From NCBI GenBank assembly GCA_003134785.1, contig PLCN01000025.1:124001-188000 (forward strand): a stretch of DNA of 64,000 bases, read 5' to 3'. This document shows, in pieces, positions 34,797 to 43,181 of the stretch; the first letter of the stretch is position 1; the number at the start of each line of letters is the position of its first letter. Both the position numbers and the translations under genes were made by a program. Source of the DNA: Spartobacteria bacterium (GTDB lineage Bacteria > Verrucomicrobiota > Verrucomicrobiia > Chthoniobacterales > UBA10450). The notes under the pieces were generated by a model. It was not told the origin of the DNA. It worked only from the letters and a program-made list of their open reading frames with translations, and did not search any database.

Positions 34797-35332
34797 TTGG
34801 CTTGGGTGTCTTGAATGGGATGGCAGTGACCTTGCGTAACTTCATCGGGAGTTACTTCATCAAGGAACGCTTGATCACGGTGCAATACCCGGAAGAGCGG
34901 GAAACGCTGCCCGAGAACTACCGGAACTTTCCCTTTTTGATTTTCGACACGGATGATGTGGAGAAGGGTTTGCGTTGCGTGGCTTGCAAGATTTGCGAGA
35001 AGGAATGTCCACCGCAATGCATCTATATAGTTAAGAGCGAAGACAAGAAGCCCGACTACATGGGCAAGTCGCAGTTCTACCCGCGCGTCTTCGACATCGA
35101 TATTTCCGTCTGCATGAGTTGCCAGATCTGCGTCGAAGTTTGCCCGTTCGAAGCGATCAAAATGGACAAGGTCTTCGAGCTAAGCCGCCGCGAACGCTTC
35201 GACGCCCTTCTCATGCGAAAGGAGGAGCTAGCTAAGCCCAACACTTACTACCACAACATCCACCCGCTCGAAGCCGCCGAGGTTGACGGCAAGCTCGCCG
35301 AAGCTGCCGAAGCCAAGAAAAAGAAGACGTAA
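34793..35332 (+). CDS. nuoI: NADH-quinone oxidoreductase subunit I
   Basis: A 179-residue ferredoxin-like subunit carrying clusters N6a and N6b. Two 4Fe-4S motifs are intact: [12 protein letters not shown] and [12 protein letters not shown]. The start at 34793 ([17 protein letters not shown]) overlaps nuoD by ATGA. A Lys/Ala/Glu tail follows. It is the last complex I gene on the plus strand; a DUF2911 gene follows after only 3 nt. No nuoE, F or G follows. Confidence 0.95.
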   Translation: MIGLGVLNGMAVTLRNFIGSYFIKERLITVQYPEERETLPENYRNFPFLIFDTDDVEKGLRCVACKICEKECPPQCIYIVKSEDKKPDYMGKSQFYPRVFDIDISVCMSCQICVEVCPFEAIKMDKVFELSRRERFDALLMRKEELAKPNTYYHNIHPLEAAEVDGKLAEAAEAKKKKT

Positions 35333-35335
35333 TCT

Positions 35336-36265
35336 ATGACCAACATTCCAGTGATCGTTCCATGCACTGACCAACGTCGGGGACTCTCAATATCGGATCG
35401 CCTGAGATCCACGGTTTGCACCGTTGTTTTCTTCGTGGGTGTATTTCCAGGAGGTCTTTTCGCCGCGGCAGAGAAGGTGGAGTTTCCACAGGCCAGCCAG
35501 CATGCGATCGTGAAGCAACGTGTCGGATTGACGGACGTCGAGGTGGATTACTCGCGACCGAACAAGAATAACCGAAACATTTTCGATGGCTTGGTGCCGT
35601 TTGACAAAATCTGGCGCTCCGGCGCGAATAGGCCAACCAGAATCAAGTTCAGCGCGGATGTGAAACTGGGCGACAAGGAAGTGCCAGCCGGCGAATATCT
35701 GCTCTACACAATTCCGGGCGCTAACGAATGGACGATTATTCTCTCGAAAGACCTTAACGCCCAAAGCGCCGGCGACTACAAACAGGAGTCGGACGCGGCT
35801 CGAGTGGCGGCCAAACCAGTGGCTCTCGTTATACCAGCCGAGACTTTCACGATTGGCCTCGAAGATTTACGTGCGGATTCAGCGACGCTTTATCTCGAGT
35901 GGGATAAGACGCGCGTGCCGGTCAAATTGACCACGCATGATGTCGAGAAAGTGAATAAAGGCATTGATGCTGTGGTGAAGAGCGGGGAGACGCAGGAGCC
36001 CGGATTCTATTATAGCGCGGCGAGCTTCTATCTCGATCAAAACAAGGATCTGCCGCAGGCATTGAAGTGGGTCGATCAAGCATTGGAGAAGAACCCGACG
36101 GCTTATTTCATGCATTATAAAAAGGCGCAGATTCTCGCGAAGATGGGTAATAAGAAGGAAGCGATCGCCGCGGCTGAGAAATCGATCGGGATCCTGAAGG
36201 CGAATCCGAAGCCGGATGAAAGCGCGATCGGAACGAGTCGCGCGTTGATCGAGAGCTTGCGCTAA
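35336..36265 (+). CDS. DUF2911 protein with C-terminal TPR-like repeats
   Basis: A 309-residue exported protein: hydrophobic export segment at about 26-45 (TVCTVVFFVGVFPGGLFAAA), DUF2911 domain about 50-195 (VEVDYSRPNKNNRNIFDGLVPFDKIWRSGANRPTRI is its core), and TPR-like helices about 225-300 (ALKWVDQALEKNPTAYFMHYKKAQILAKMGNKKEAI). Function unknown, likely periplasmic. It starts 3 nt after the nuoI stop and so is probably on the same transcript, although nothing links it to complex I. Confidence 0.85.
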   Translation: MTNIPVIVPCTDQRRGLSISDRLRSTVCTVVFFVGVFPGGLFAAAEKVEFPQASQHAIVKQRVGLTDVEVDYSRPNKNNRNIFDGLVPFDKIWRSGANRPTRIKFSADVKLGDKEVPAGEYLLYTIPGANEWTIILSKDLNAQSAGDYKQESDAARVAAKPVALVIPAETFTIGLEDLRADSATLYLEWDKTRVPVKLTTHDVEKVNKGIDAVVKSGETQEPGFYYSAASFYLDQNKDLPQALKWVDQALEKNPTAYFMHYKKAQILAKMGNKKEAIAAAEKSIGILKANPKPDESAIGTSRALIESLR

Positions 36266-36280
36266 GAAGGACGAAGTGGG

Positions 36281-36320
36281 GGTGCGGAAGCCCGGCCCTC
36301 CAGAAAGGAGGGGGCGCACC
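36281..36320 (+). terminator. Nested GC hairpin after DUF2911 gene
   Basis: An inner stem CCCTCC/GGAGGG around AGAAA and an outer stem GGTGCG/CGCACC lie 16 nt after the stop of the DUF2911 gene. There is no U-run, so intrinsic termination is possible but not certain. Confidence 0.4.
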
Positions 36321-36398
36321 GGATGCCGACGGACAATGCTCCACGAGCGGAATGATGCGGCCTGTGATATGCTCGTTCTTATTCGGAACTATTCGTCG

Positions 36399-38042
36399 AT
36401 GAGCGTTCGCAGACATTTTGTTTTTTCGCGCCGAATGAGCGTCCTGTTGATCGGGATGACGGTGTTATGGTTTGCGGGCACCGCGCGCGGAGTACTCCTG
36501 TTCCGGACCGCCGATCCGACGGCGAACACGACCGCGCCGACCGGCGAGCTCGCTGGCAGCGGCTGGCAATTCGAGGGGCAATACGGCGAGTTTCTCGGGA
36601 CTGCGATCGCGCCTCATTTTTTCATCACGGCTAAGCACCTCGGCAACGTCTCGGATAAATTCATCTATCAGGGCGTCAATTACACGATCGTGAAATCGTT
36701 TGACGATCCGACTAACGATCTGCGCATCTTTCAGGTCGCCGAGAAGCTTTCATCCTACGCGCCGCTCTATATCAAGAGTGATGAGGTTGGAAAGCACCTG
36801 GTGGTGATCGGGCGCGGAACGCGGCGTGGTCCAGACAGAATTGTCAACGGCCAGCTTTGCGGTTGGGAATGGGGTGAGGGTGATCTGGTCCAGCGCTGGG
36901 GCGAGAACGAGGTCTCGAGCATCAGGCAATTCGGACCGGGCGCTGATATGCTCTACGTGCTGTTCGATCAGGCGGGATTTCCGCAAGAGGCCCACATTTC
37001 CGGTGGGGATTCGGGTGGCGCTGTTTTTCTCAACGACGGGGGAGTGTGGAAACTCGCCGGAATTAATTCCGACGTGGATCGGTTTTCCTCCGGTCCCAGC
37101 GGCGGCGGCCCTTACAATGCGGCGCTCTTCGACGAACGCGGATCGTATCGCGCGGATGGTTCGCTGGTCAGCGGGGACGCTCCGGTGCCATCCGGGTTTT
37201 ACGCCGCGCGGATTTCACCGAGCGCCGCCTGGATCAACAGCATCATCGGTTTGCCCGATCCGGGACTCGCTAACATTTCGACCCGCGTGACGGTAGGAAG
37301 CGGGGACCGGGTTTGCATCGGTGGCTTCATCATTCAAGGCGATCCTTCTCAAACGAAGCGCGTCATCATCCGCGGGCTCGGACCATCCCTTGAGGTGGCC
37401 GGTATTCCCGTCCCGGGCCGGATCGACGATCCGGTGCTGGAACTGCACGGAGTCACCGGGGCGACAATTTCTAGCAACGATGACTGGCGCACCACGCAAG
37501 AGACTGAGATTCTGACTACCGGCCTCGCTCCCAGCGATGACAAAGAAGCTGCGCTCATTTCAACTTTGCCGGCGGGGAATTACACGGCAGTCCTGCACGG
37601 CGCAAATGGAATCGCTGGGGTCGGCTTGATTGAAGTGTATGACCTCGATCCAGCCGGCAACGCGCGGCTTCTCAATCTTTCAGCGCGCGGATTTGTCGGC
37701 ACCGATGACGCCGTCTTGATCGGCGGCGTGATTAACGGCAGCGTCTCGAAACGCCTCTTATTGCGGGCGCTTGGCCCCGAACTCGCCGCGTACGGCGTTT
37801 CCGGCGAACTGCAAAATCCGGCGCTGGAGTTACACGATACCAACGGCGTACTGGTGGAAGAGAATGACAACTGGATCGACGCGCCGAACAGTTCCGAGAT
37901 TGCCGCGACGGGACTGGCTCCCGCGGATGCGCGCGAGTCGGCGATCCTGATTGCGACCGGCACCGGCACCTACACCGCCATCGTTCGCGGAGTCGGGGAC
38001 ACAACGGGGGTCGCCCTTTTCGAGGCTTATCTGATCAACTGA
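36399..38042 (+). CDS. Secreted trypsin-like protease fused to two NISTRGFV/GGFII domains
   Basis: A 547-residue protein; ATG 36399 (MSVRRHFVFSRR) gives a signal segment ending near FAGTARG. An ATG 36 nt later is also possible. Residues about 35-275 are a chymotrypsin-fold protease with triad motifs: FFITAKHLG (His), DPTNDLRIF (Asp) and SGGDSGGAVFLND (Ser). The His motif is TAKH rather than the common TAAH. Two tandem copies of the shared extracellular domain follow (GLANISTRVTVGSGDRVCIGGFI... and LNLSARGFVGTDDAVLIGGVI...). This ties the domain to an active-looking secreted enzyme and suggests a targeting or attachment role. Confidence 0.82.
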   Translation: MSVRRHFVFSRRMSVLLIGMTVLWFAGTARGVLLFRTADPTANTTAPTGELAGSGWQFEGQYGEFLGTAIAPHFFITAKHLGNVSDKFIYQGVNYTIVKSFDDPTNDLRIFQVAEKLSSYAPLYIKSDEVGKHLVVIGRGTRRGPDRIVNGQLCGWEWGEGDLVQRWGENEVSSIRQFGPGADMLYVLFDQAGFPQEAHISGGDSGGAVFLNDGGVWKLAGINSDVDRFSSGPSGGGPYNAALFDERGSYRADGSLVSGDAPVPSGFYAARISPSAAWINSIIGLPDPGLANISTRVTVGSGDRVCIGGFIIQGDPSQTKRVIIRGLGPSLEVAGIPVPGRIDDPVLELHGVTGATISSNDDWRTTQETEILTTGLAPSDDKEAALISTLPAGNYTAVLHGANGIAGVGLIEVYDLDPAGNARLLNLSARGFVGTDDAVLIGGVINGSVSKRLLLRALGPELAAYGVSGELQNPALELHDTNGVLVEENDNWIDAPNSSEIAATGLAPADARESAILIATGTGTYTAIVRGVGDTTGVALFEAYLIN

Positions 38043-38045
38043 CGA

Positions 38046-38297
38046 TCAGTAACGAACCGCGTCGGGGGCGGGCGGCTGCGTTTTGTTCGGATCGCGCGCA
38101 GCTCTGCGAGCGGCGGCGTCAGCCTCCAGTCGATCGGCGCTTTGGGTGGTTGAACTCGGGGCGTTATCCCCCATGACCAGGATCGTGGTCCGAACCAAAA
38201 TGCTAAGAACAAGTCCGGTGGTGAACCAGAAGCCCACGAGATAGCGGACACCGCGCTCGGCAAAATCGAAAAGGCCGGGCGGTTTGTCTTTGTGCAT
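38046..38297 (-). CDS. Small single-pass membrane protein
   Basis: An 83-residue protein: short polar head, one or two hydrophobic segments (YLVGFWFTTGLVLSILVR, about 19-36, then TTILVMG) and an Ala/Arg/Asp-rich cytoplasmic tail. It lies on the same strand as the biosynthetic cluster, 154 nt after its last gene. No family recognised; the reading frame is plausible by composition but otherwise unsupported. Confidence 0.5.
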   Translation of the reverse strand: MHKDKPPGLFDFAERGVRYLVGFWFTTGLVLSILVRTTILVMGDNAPSSTTQSADRLEADAAARRAARDPNKTQPPAPDAVRY

Positions 38298-38356
38298 TCA
38301 GGATGATGACAGATGGGTTATGCGGCGACAAGGGGGCGCTGAGGATTTTCTGGAGC

Positions 38357-38418
38357 GGCGCTCAATGAGCGCCATCGGTCTTGCCTGTTGCGGTCGGCGG
38401 TCACAGACCGCCGTTACA
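38357..38418 (-). terminator. Hairpins downstream of biosynthetic cluster
   Basis: Two palindromes lie 34-95 nt after the phosphopantetheinyl transferase stop: GGCGCTCA-A-TGAGCGCC (38357-38373) and GGCGGTC-ACA-GACCGCC (38396-38412) inside outer CCTGT/ACAGG arms. They may end the long leftward transcript. The second resembles a dispersed repeat, and no U-run is present. Confidence 0.4.
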
Positions 38419-38451
38419 GGAAAAAATCCCGAGCGCCGGTGTTGCTGAAAG

Positions 38452-39153
38452 TTATCCCGTCGATTGCTGGTCTTGTTCAATTGCGAGCGCCGCCGCGAAA
38501 CCGTCGGGGGCTGAAAGATCGTGGATGGTCCAGCCGCGTGTTCGTCCTTCTGCGTTTGCAGCGGGGAGTGTGAGCGAAGATTTCGGCGCGGCCGCGTCGA
38601 GGGCCACTTCAATGCGATCCAATTCGTCGAACACGCCCTGGCCGGTAGCTTTGGCGTACGCTTCCTTGCGCGTCCAGGCGCGAAGAAATGCGACGCGGCG
38701 TTGCGCGTCATTTGGCAGGTCGTGCCAGGTCGCGAGTTCGCGGATGGAAAGAATGCGCGCGGCGAGTTGCGACAAACTGTTGTCGTCGCGCTCGAGGCGC
38801 GGGCCGCACTCGAGATCAATGCCGACCTCGCGATCCCACGCCAGTGCGAACATGGCCCAACCAGAAGAATGCGAAACGTTGAAGCGCAGAGCCCGATCAT
38901 GCGCGCCGGCGACGATCGCCGGCTTGCCACGTGAGCCATATTCGAAGACGAGCGTCGAAGGATTCTTATCCAACTCTGCGCCGAGCAGGCTGCGAAGAAG
39001 ACCGCGTGTGACAACGTAATGCTGCCGGTCCTGCTCGAAATGGAATCGCGCGGCGCGCGTGTGTTCGGCGGAATCGAGCAAGGCGCCTAACTCTTCAAGA
39101 ACCGCGGCCGGCATCGAATCGAGGTGCGCTCTCCAGATTCGCACACCGCTCAT
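38452..39153 (-). CDS. Sfp-type 4'-phosphopantetheinyl transferase
   Basis: A 233-residue enzyme that moves phosphopantetheine from CoA to the Ser of carrier domains. The start at 39153 (MSGVRIWRAHL) has an AGGA 8 nt upstream. Family motifs: FNVSHSSGWAMFALAW, the Mg-binding EVGIDLECG and FLRAWTRKEAYAKATGQG (W-x-x-K-E-A). It is the last gene of the PKS/NRPS operon, 47 nt after the TE-bearing NRPS. It is the evident activator of the three PCPs and one ACP encoded upstream. Confidence 0.94.
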   Translation of the reverse strand: MSGVRIWRAHLDSMPAAVLEELGALLDSAEHTRAARFHFEQDRQHYVVTRGLLRSLLGAELDKNPSTLVFEYGSRGKPAIVAGAHDRALRFNVSHSSGWAMFALAWDREVGIDLECGPRLERDDNSLSQLAARILSIRELATWHDLPNDAQRRVAFLRAWTRKEAYAKATGQGVFDELDRIEVALDAAAPKSSLTLPAANAEGRTRGWTIHDLSAPDGFAAALAIEQDQQSTG

Positions 39154-39200
39154 CGAAGTTTCCTGAGCTGTCGCGCCAACCTCCACTAACAATTCGGGTT

Positions 39201-42200
39201 TCAGTTTTGAAATTCCGCGCTGGCTGCGATCGAAGGTTCGGACTGATGTCGCGGACGCGCACGAGCGGTGGCGCATTGAAGACAGCTCTCGATCGTTTGC
39301 GCCAGCGTATCGACGTGCGCAGTGATGCATTCCAGATGACTGCCGGTGAGCGGATGCACCGCGACTTCCGGCGCGAGCGCGTGCCATTCGTTGGAAAGAT
39401 TTCTGCCGCAATGTAAGACATCCTCCGAGAGCAACAGGGCCACGGGTCCATGATAGGGCCGCGGATGATAATGAGCGGACGCCCACAGGAACGCCGAGGG
39501 CACATCGCGCTCGCGACGAATGGGCTCACTTGGATCTCCGCAGTTCACCGATTCTTTCGCCTCAGGTCGAGTGCGAGGACGCAACAGATCGCGCGTGCGC
39601 GCAAACCGATTGGAAATGCGGCGAAAGACAACCTGCATCTGCGCCCGCACATTGAGACCGTACCAACGGCTCAGCCGTCCGCGCCAAAGAACCCAGCGCC
39701 CGAAGCGCTCGACCTTGGCGTGATCGTCCCAGCGCAGCACTGCGCCGACCACGCCGGCAATCCAACGCAACAGACGGAGCCCTTTGTCCTCCGGCGCTGC
39801 GTCGATGACCAGGAGCATTTCCACCGATTCGCCGCTTGCTTCGATTTGCTGCGCGAGTTCGTAGGCGATCAGGCCACCAATGCAAAATCCGCCGATGACA
39901 TACGGTCCCTTCGGACGCACCGCTCGCAAGGCATCCAAATGTGCCGCCGCCATTTCCTCGATGCTCGGCGCGTCCGGAAGCAGGCGAATATCTTGCGGCG
40001 GTAAAACGTAAAACGGTTGATCGGGTCCAAGCGAGCGAGCGAGTTTTAAACTGTAAAACCCGCCGCCCGAAAGATCGCCGTGCAGATAAAAAAACGGTGT
40101 GCGGCTGCCGGCATCGTTGACACGCAAGAGAGTGGGCGATTCGTCAATCACCTCGCGCGCGATCTCGCCGGCCAGGTGTTCGACGGTCGGATTGCGAAAG
40201 AGCGCGCCGGGCAAAATGACTTTGCCGCAAGCAAGTTCGGCGCGTTGCAGCATCCGCATTGCCAGCAGCGAATTGCCGCCGAGATCGAAAAAGTCATCAC
40301 GGATTCCGATCCCGCGCACGCCGAGCACATCCTCCCAAATGGCGAGCAATTGCAGTTGAAGGCCGATGTAAGGCTGCACCGGCTCGGAGAAAGTGACGAG
40401 TTCACCCGGTGGCAGCGCAGGCAACGCGGTCTGATCGAGGCGGCCGTCAGTTGCCGTCAACGGGATTTCTTTAATCGGAATAAAGAGCGCCGGGATTGCC
40501 GGATCGGGCAGGCCTTGCCCGCGCAACAACTGGCGCAAAGTGGCATCATTCGGAAGCGGACCGGCATTCAAATCCGGCAAGACATAGCCGATGAAACGCG
40601 CGCCGGGTTCAGTACTAGCGGCGCGAACCAGCGCATGTCGAATTCCCGGCAGCGTGCAGAGCGCCGCTTCGGTCCGGCGTGGATCGAGGCGAAAACCGCG
40701 TGCGTAAATTTGCTCATCAGCCGCGCCGAGGCAATTGAGGGAACCATCGGGCAGCCATCGCGCGAGTTGATTGAGCGGCGTTGGTTCTTCCGCGCCATCC
40801 ATCGCAAAAAGTTCACCGATCACTCCAACGGGCATCGGTTGCCCCGAGCGCGGATCGAGCACACGAAGCCGGCGAGCGGCGGAGGGCAACGATTTTTCAT
40901 CCAGCGCAATCGTGCCACCGGCGGTTTCGAGCACGGTTCGCCGGCAAACCCACACGCCCGCATTCTCTTTCTCTCCACCGATGCGGCCGAAGCTCCCTTC
41001 ATCTGGCTCGCCTTCGGTGGCAATCACGAGCCGCAATTTCGCGGGCTTGCGAATCTTGCGGGCAGCAAGGGCGCCGGCGAGACGGTTCCAAGTGGCGGCG
41101 GCCATGCAGGCCACCGAAATGTTTTCGGTTTCCAACCACGCGGCGAGTGCCGCTGGCGGTTCTGTGAGAAGTCCGGGAGTGGGATAAACCAGCAGCGCAT
41201 TCGAGAGGAGCGCCGCGCCGATTTCTTCCGTCGCCGCCGCGCCGGGCTCAGTGCAGGACGCGATGCGGTCGCGTTCGTCCAGGCCCGCCCATTCGCGCAA
41301 GGCGAGAGACACAGCGGCAATCGAAGCCTCGACGGCGGCAGATCTCGCAGTGGCAAGCGGTGGAGGTGTGTCCAAGCGCGCGCGCCAATGCGCCACCCAC
41401 ATCGCGGCTTGATCAAGATCGGATGGAGCGCGTTCACTCTTGTCTGAATTTCGGGCGCGTTCCATGCGCGCGAGCAATTCGGCGCAACTCAACTCGCGGC
41501 GGCCGTGACGCGCAACGATCGCATCCGGTTTCTCCATGACGCGCTCCACCAATGGTGCGCGGATGTCGAGCGTCGCCGGCGCTGTCGCATCGAGCGGCTC
41601 ACCTTCCAGTCCGAGTGTTTGTTTTTCTTCCGGCGTCAACAGGGGCAGCGCGGAAACTGCGGTCGCGGGATCCGCGACAGCGCTTTCGAGCAGGGTCTGA
41701 TAATGGCCCAACATCCGGTCGATGGTTTCCGCATCGAAAAGGGTTGTGTTGTATTCAAATTCCAGGCGCGCCCCGCCGGCGTCATCGAGAATTGATGCGC
41801 TCAACTCGTAGACGGTTCCTGCGCTCACCGTGGGGACCGATTCGATCGTGAGCCCGTCGGGCAAAGTCGCCGGCTCGGGCAGCCCGGCGTCGTAATGAAA
41901 ATTTACCTGGAGCCGCGCCGCGTGGAATTCGTCCAGTAACAATTCGAAGGGAATGTCCTGATTCGAAAACGCTTCCAGCGCCACGCGGCGAACGCGTCCG
42001 AGAAGTTGCCGGAACGTTGGGTCGTCGCGAAGATCGGCGCGGAGGAGCAGGGGATTGACGAACAGCCCGATCAGCGGATCGAATTCGGCCTGAGCGCGAT
42101 TCGCGCTCGGCGACGTGACGAGAAAATCGACCTGACCGGTGTAGCGGTGAAGCAGCACCTGGAAGGCCGCGAAGAAAATCATGAACGGACTTGCGCTTTC

Positions 42201-43181
42201 ACTCGCTGCGAATGTCGTCGCCGCGCGGACCAATTCGGGCGGCAGCAATCGCGAACGGATTCCGCCCGAAACGCTGGTCGCAGCGCGTCGCGGCCGATCG
42301 AACGGAAGATCAAGGCCAGGCAAATCGCCGGCGAGCTGTTTGTGCCAGTAATCGCGTTGCGCCGCAAAATCGTCGGCGGCCAATCGCGCTTGCTGCCAAT
42401 CCGCGTAGTCGGCGAACTGGATCGTCAACTCGGGGAGCGGCGCGGGCTCGTTCCGCACGAACGCAGTGTAGAGCGCGCACAAGTCACGCATGAGGACGCC
42501 GTTGCTCCAGCCATCCGAGATGATGTGGTGAACGGTTAGAAGCAGCACGTGTTCGCGTGGTCCCAGGCGCAGAAGCCGCGCGCGCAAGAGCGGGCCATTG
42601 CGCAGATCAAGCGGCTGTTGCGCTTCCTCCTGCCGCAATTGAGCGGGAAGATCGGTGCTGTTCGCGTCGGGAAAATCGCCCGCGTCGAGTAATGGCAGAT
42701 CGAGCACCAGCGCCGGTGCGATCAGTTGACGGAGCTGACCTCGTTCGTAATCGAAAGTCGTGCGGAGCGCCTCGTGCCGGGCGACCACTTCATTTAGGGC
42801 TAGCCGCAGCACGGAATGATCGAGCGGCCCGTGCCAGCGCGTCGCGAGTGACAAGTTGAGCGCTAGGTTGCCGCCTGGTTGCAGTTGATCGAGCAACCAG
42901 AAGCGCCGCTGCGCCGGGGTCGCTGGAAAAACGAAAACGCTCTGTTCCTCAGGTGCATCGCCGACAGCGACGCTGTTTTCCGCATCGATCTCGGATGCGA
43001 TCGGCGCAAACGCGGGGGCGCTGGATTGACCGTTGCGATTCAAGTGGACATGAGGGCTTACGCCCTTCCCAGGGGACAACGCAACAAACAAATCACTCTG
43101 CGGACGTGACAAGCCCCTGCGTGATCTGGCATCTACCTCACGGACGACGTGCACGACGTGACTCGCGATTGACCGAAACAA
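39201..43181 (-). CDS. NRPS module C - degenerate A - PCP - TE
   Basis: A 1326-residue terminal assembly-line protein. C domain about 83-515, intact HHIISDG at 218-224. A remnant A domain about 540-925 keeps only late motifs (GELFAMDG, RGFRLDPRRTEAAL). It lacks the phosphate-loop YTSGSTG-PK and the GYGPTE motif; the catalytic A10 lysine is replaced (TDGRLDQ instead of NGKxDR). PCP about 940-1010 with LGGNSL, Ser971. TE about 1025-1300 with nucleophile motif GFCIGG (Cys1100 instead of Ser), Asp1127 (VIDAAPE) and His1282 (GSHLE). There is no ATG: TTG 43181 is listed, GTG 43154 or TTG 43112 are possible. It overlaps the preceding megasynthase by up to 44 nt. It should accept the chain from the upstream protein and release it. 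Confidence 0.9.
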   Translation of the reverse strand: MFRSIASHVVHVVREVDARSRRGLSRPQSDLFVALSPGKGVSPHVHLNRNGQSSAPAFAPIASEIDAENSVAVGDAPEEQSVFVFPATPAQRRFWLLDQLQPGGNLALNLSLATRWHGPLDHSVLRLALNEVVARHEALRTTFDYERGQLRQLIAPALVLDLPLLDAGDFPDANSTDLPAQLRQEEAQQPLDLRNGPLLRARLLRLGPREHVLLLTVHHIISDGWSNGVLMRDLCALYTAFVRNEPAPLPELTIQFADYADWQQARLAADDFAAQRDYWHKQLAGDLPGLDLPFDRPRRAATSVSGGIRSRLLPPELVRAATTFAASESASPFMIFFAAFQVLLHRYTGQVDFLVTSPSANRAQAEFDPLIGLFVNPLLLRADLRDDPTFRQLLGRVRRVALEAFSNQDIPFELLLDEFHAARLQVNFHYDAGLPEPATLPDGLTIESVPTVSAGTVYELSASILDDAGGARLEFEYNTTLFDAETIDRMLGHYQTLLESAVADPATAVSALPLLTPEEKQTLGLEGEPLDATAPATLDIRAPLVERVMEKPDAIVARHGRRELSCAELLARMERARNSDKSERAPSDLDQAAMWVAHWRARLDTPPPLATARSAAVEASIAAVSLALREWAGLDERDRIASCTEPGAAATEEIGAALLSNALLVYPTPGLLTEPPAALAAWLETENISVACMAAATWNRLAGALAARKIRKPAKLRLVIATEGEPDEGSFGRIGGEKENAGVWVCRRTVLETAGGTIALDEKSLPSAARRLRVLDPRSGQPMPVGVIGELFAMDGAEEPTPLNQLARWLPDGSLNCLGAADEQIYARGFRLDPRRTEAALCTLPGIRHALVRAASTEPGARFIGYVLPDLNAGPLPNDATLRQLLRGQGLPDPAIPALFIPIKEIPLTATDGRLDQTALPALPPGELVTFSEPVQPYIGLQLQLLAIWEDVLGVRGIGIRDDFFDLGGNSLLAMRMLQRAELACGKVILPGALFRNPTVEHLAGEIAREVIDESPTLLRVNDAGSRTPFFYLHGDLSGGGFYSLKLARSLGPDQPFYVLPPQDIRLLPDAPSIEEMAAAHLDALRAVRPKGPYVIGGFCIGGLIAYELAQQIEASGESVEMLLVIDAAPEDKGLRLLRWIAGVVGAVLRWDDHAKVERFGRWVLWRGRLSRWYGLNVRAQMQVVFRRISNRFARTRDLLRPRTRPEAKESVNCGDPSEPIRRERDVPSAFLWASAHYHPRPYHGPVALLLSEDVLHCGRNLSNEWHALAPEVAVHPLTGSHLECITAHVDTLAQTIESCLQCATARARPRHQSEPSIAASAEFQN

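Noticed and set aside
38046-38297. Small membrane protein as an immunity or export peptide of the biosynthetic cluster
   Set aside because: It is on the same strand but 154 nt beyond the cluster and behind hairpins; nothing in its sequence supports a link.
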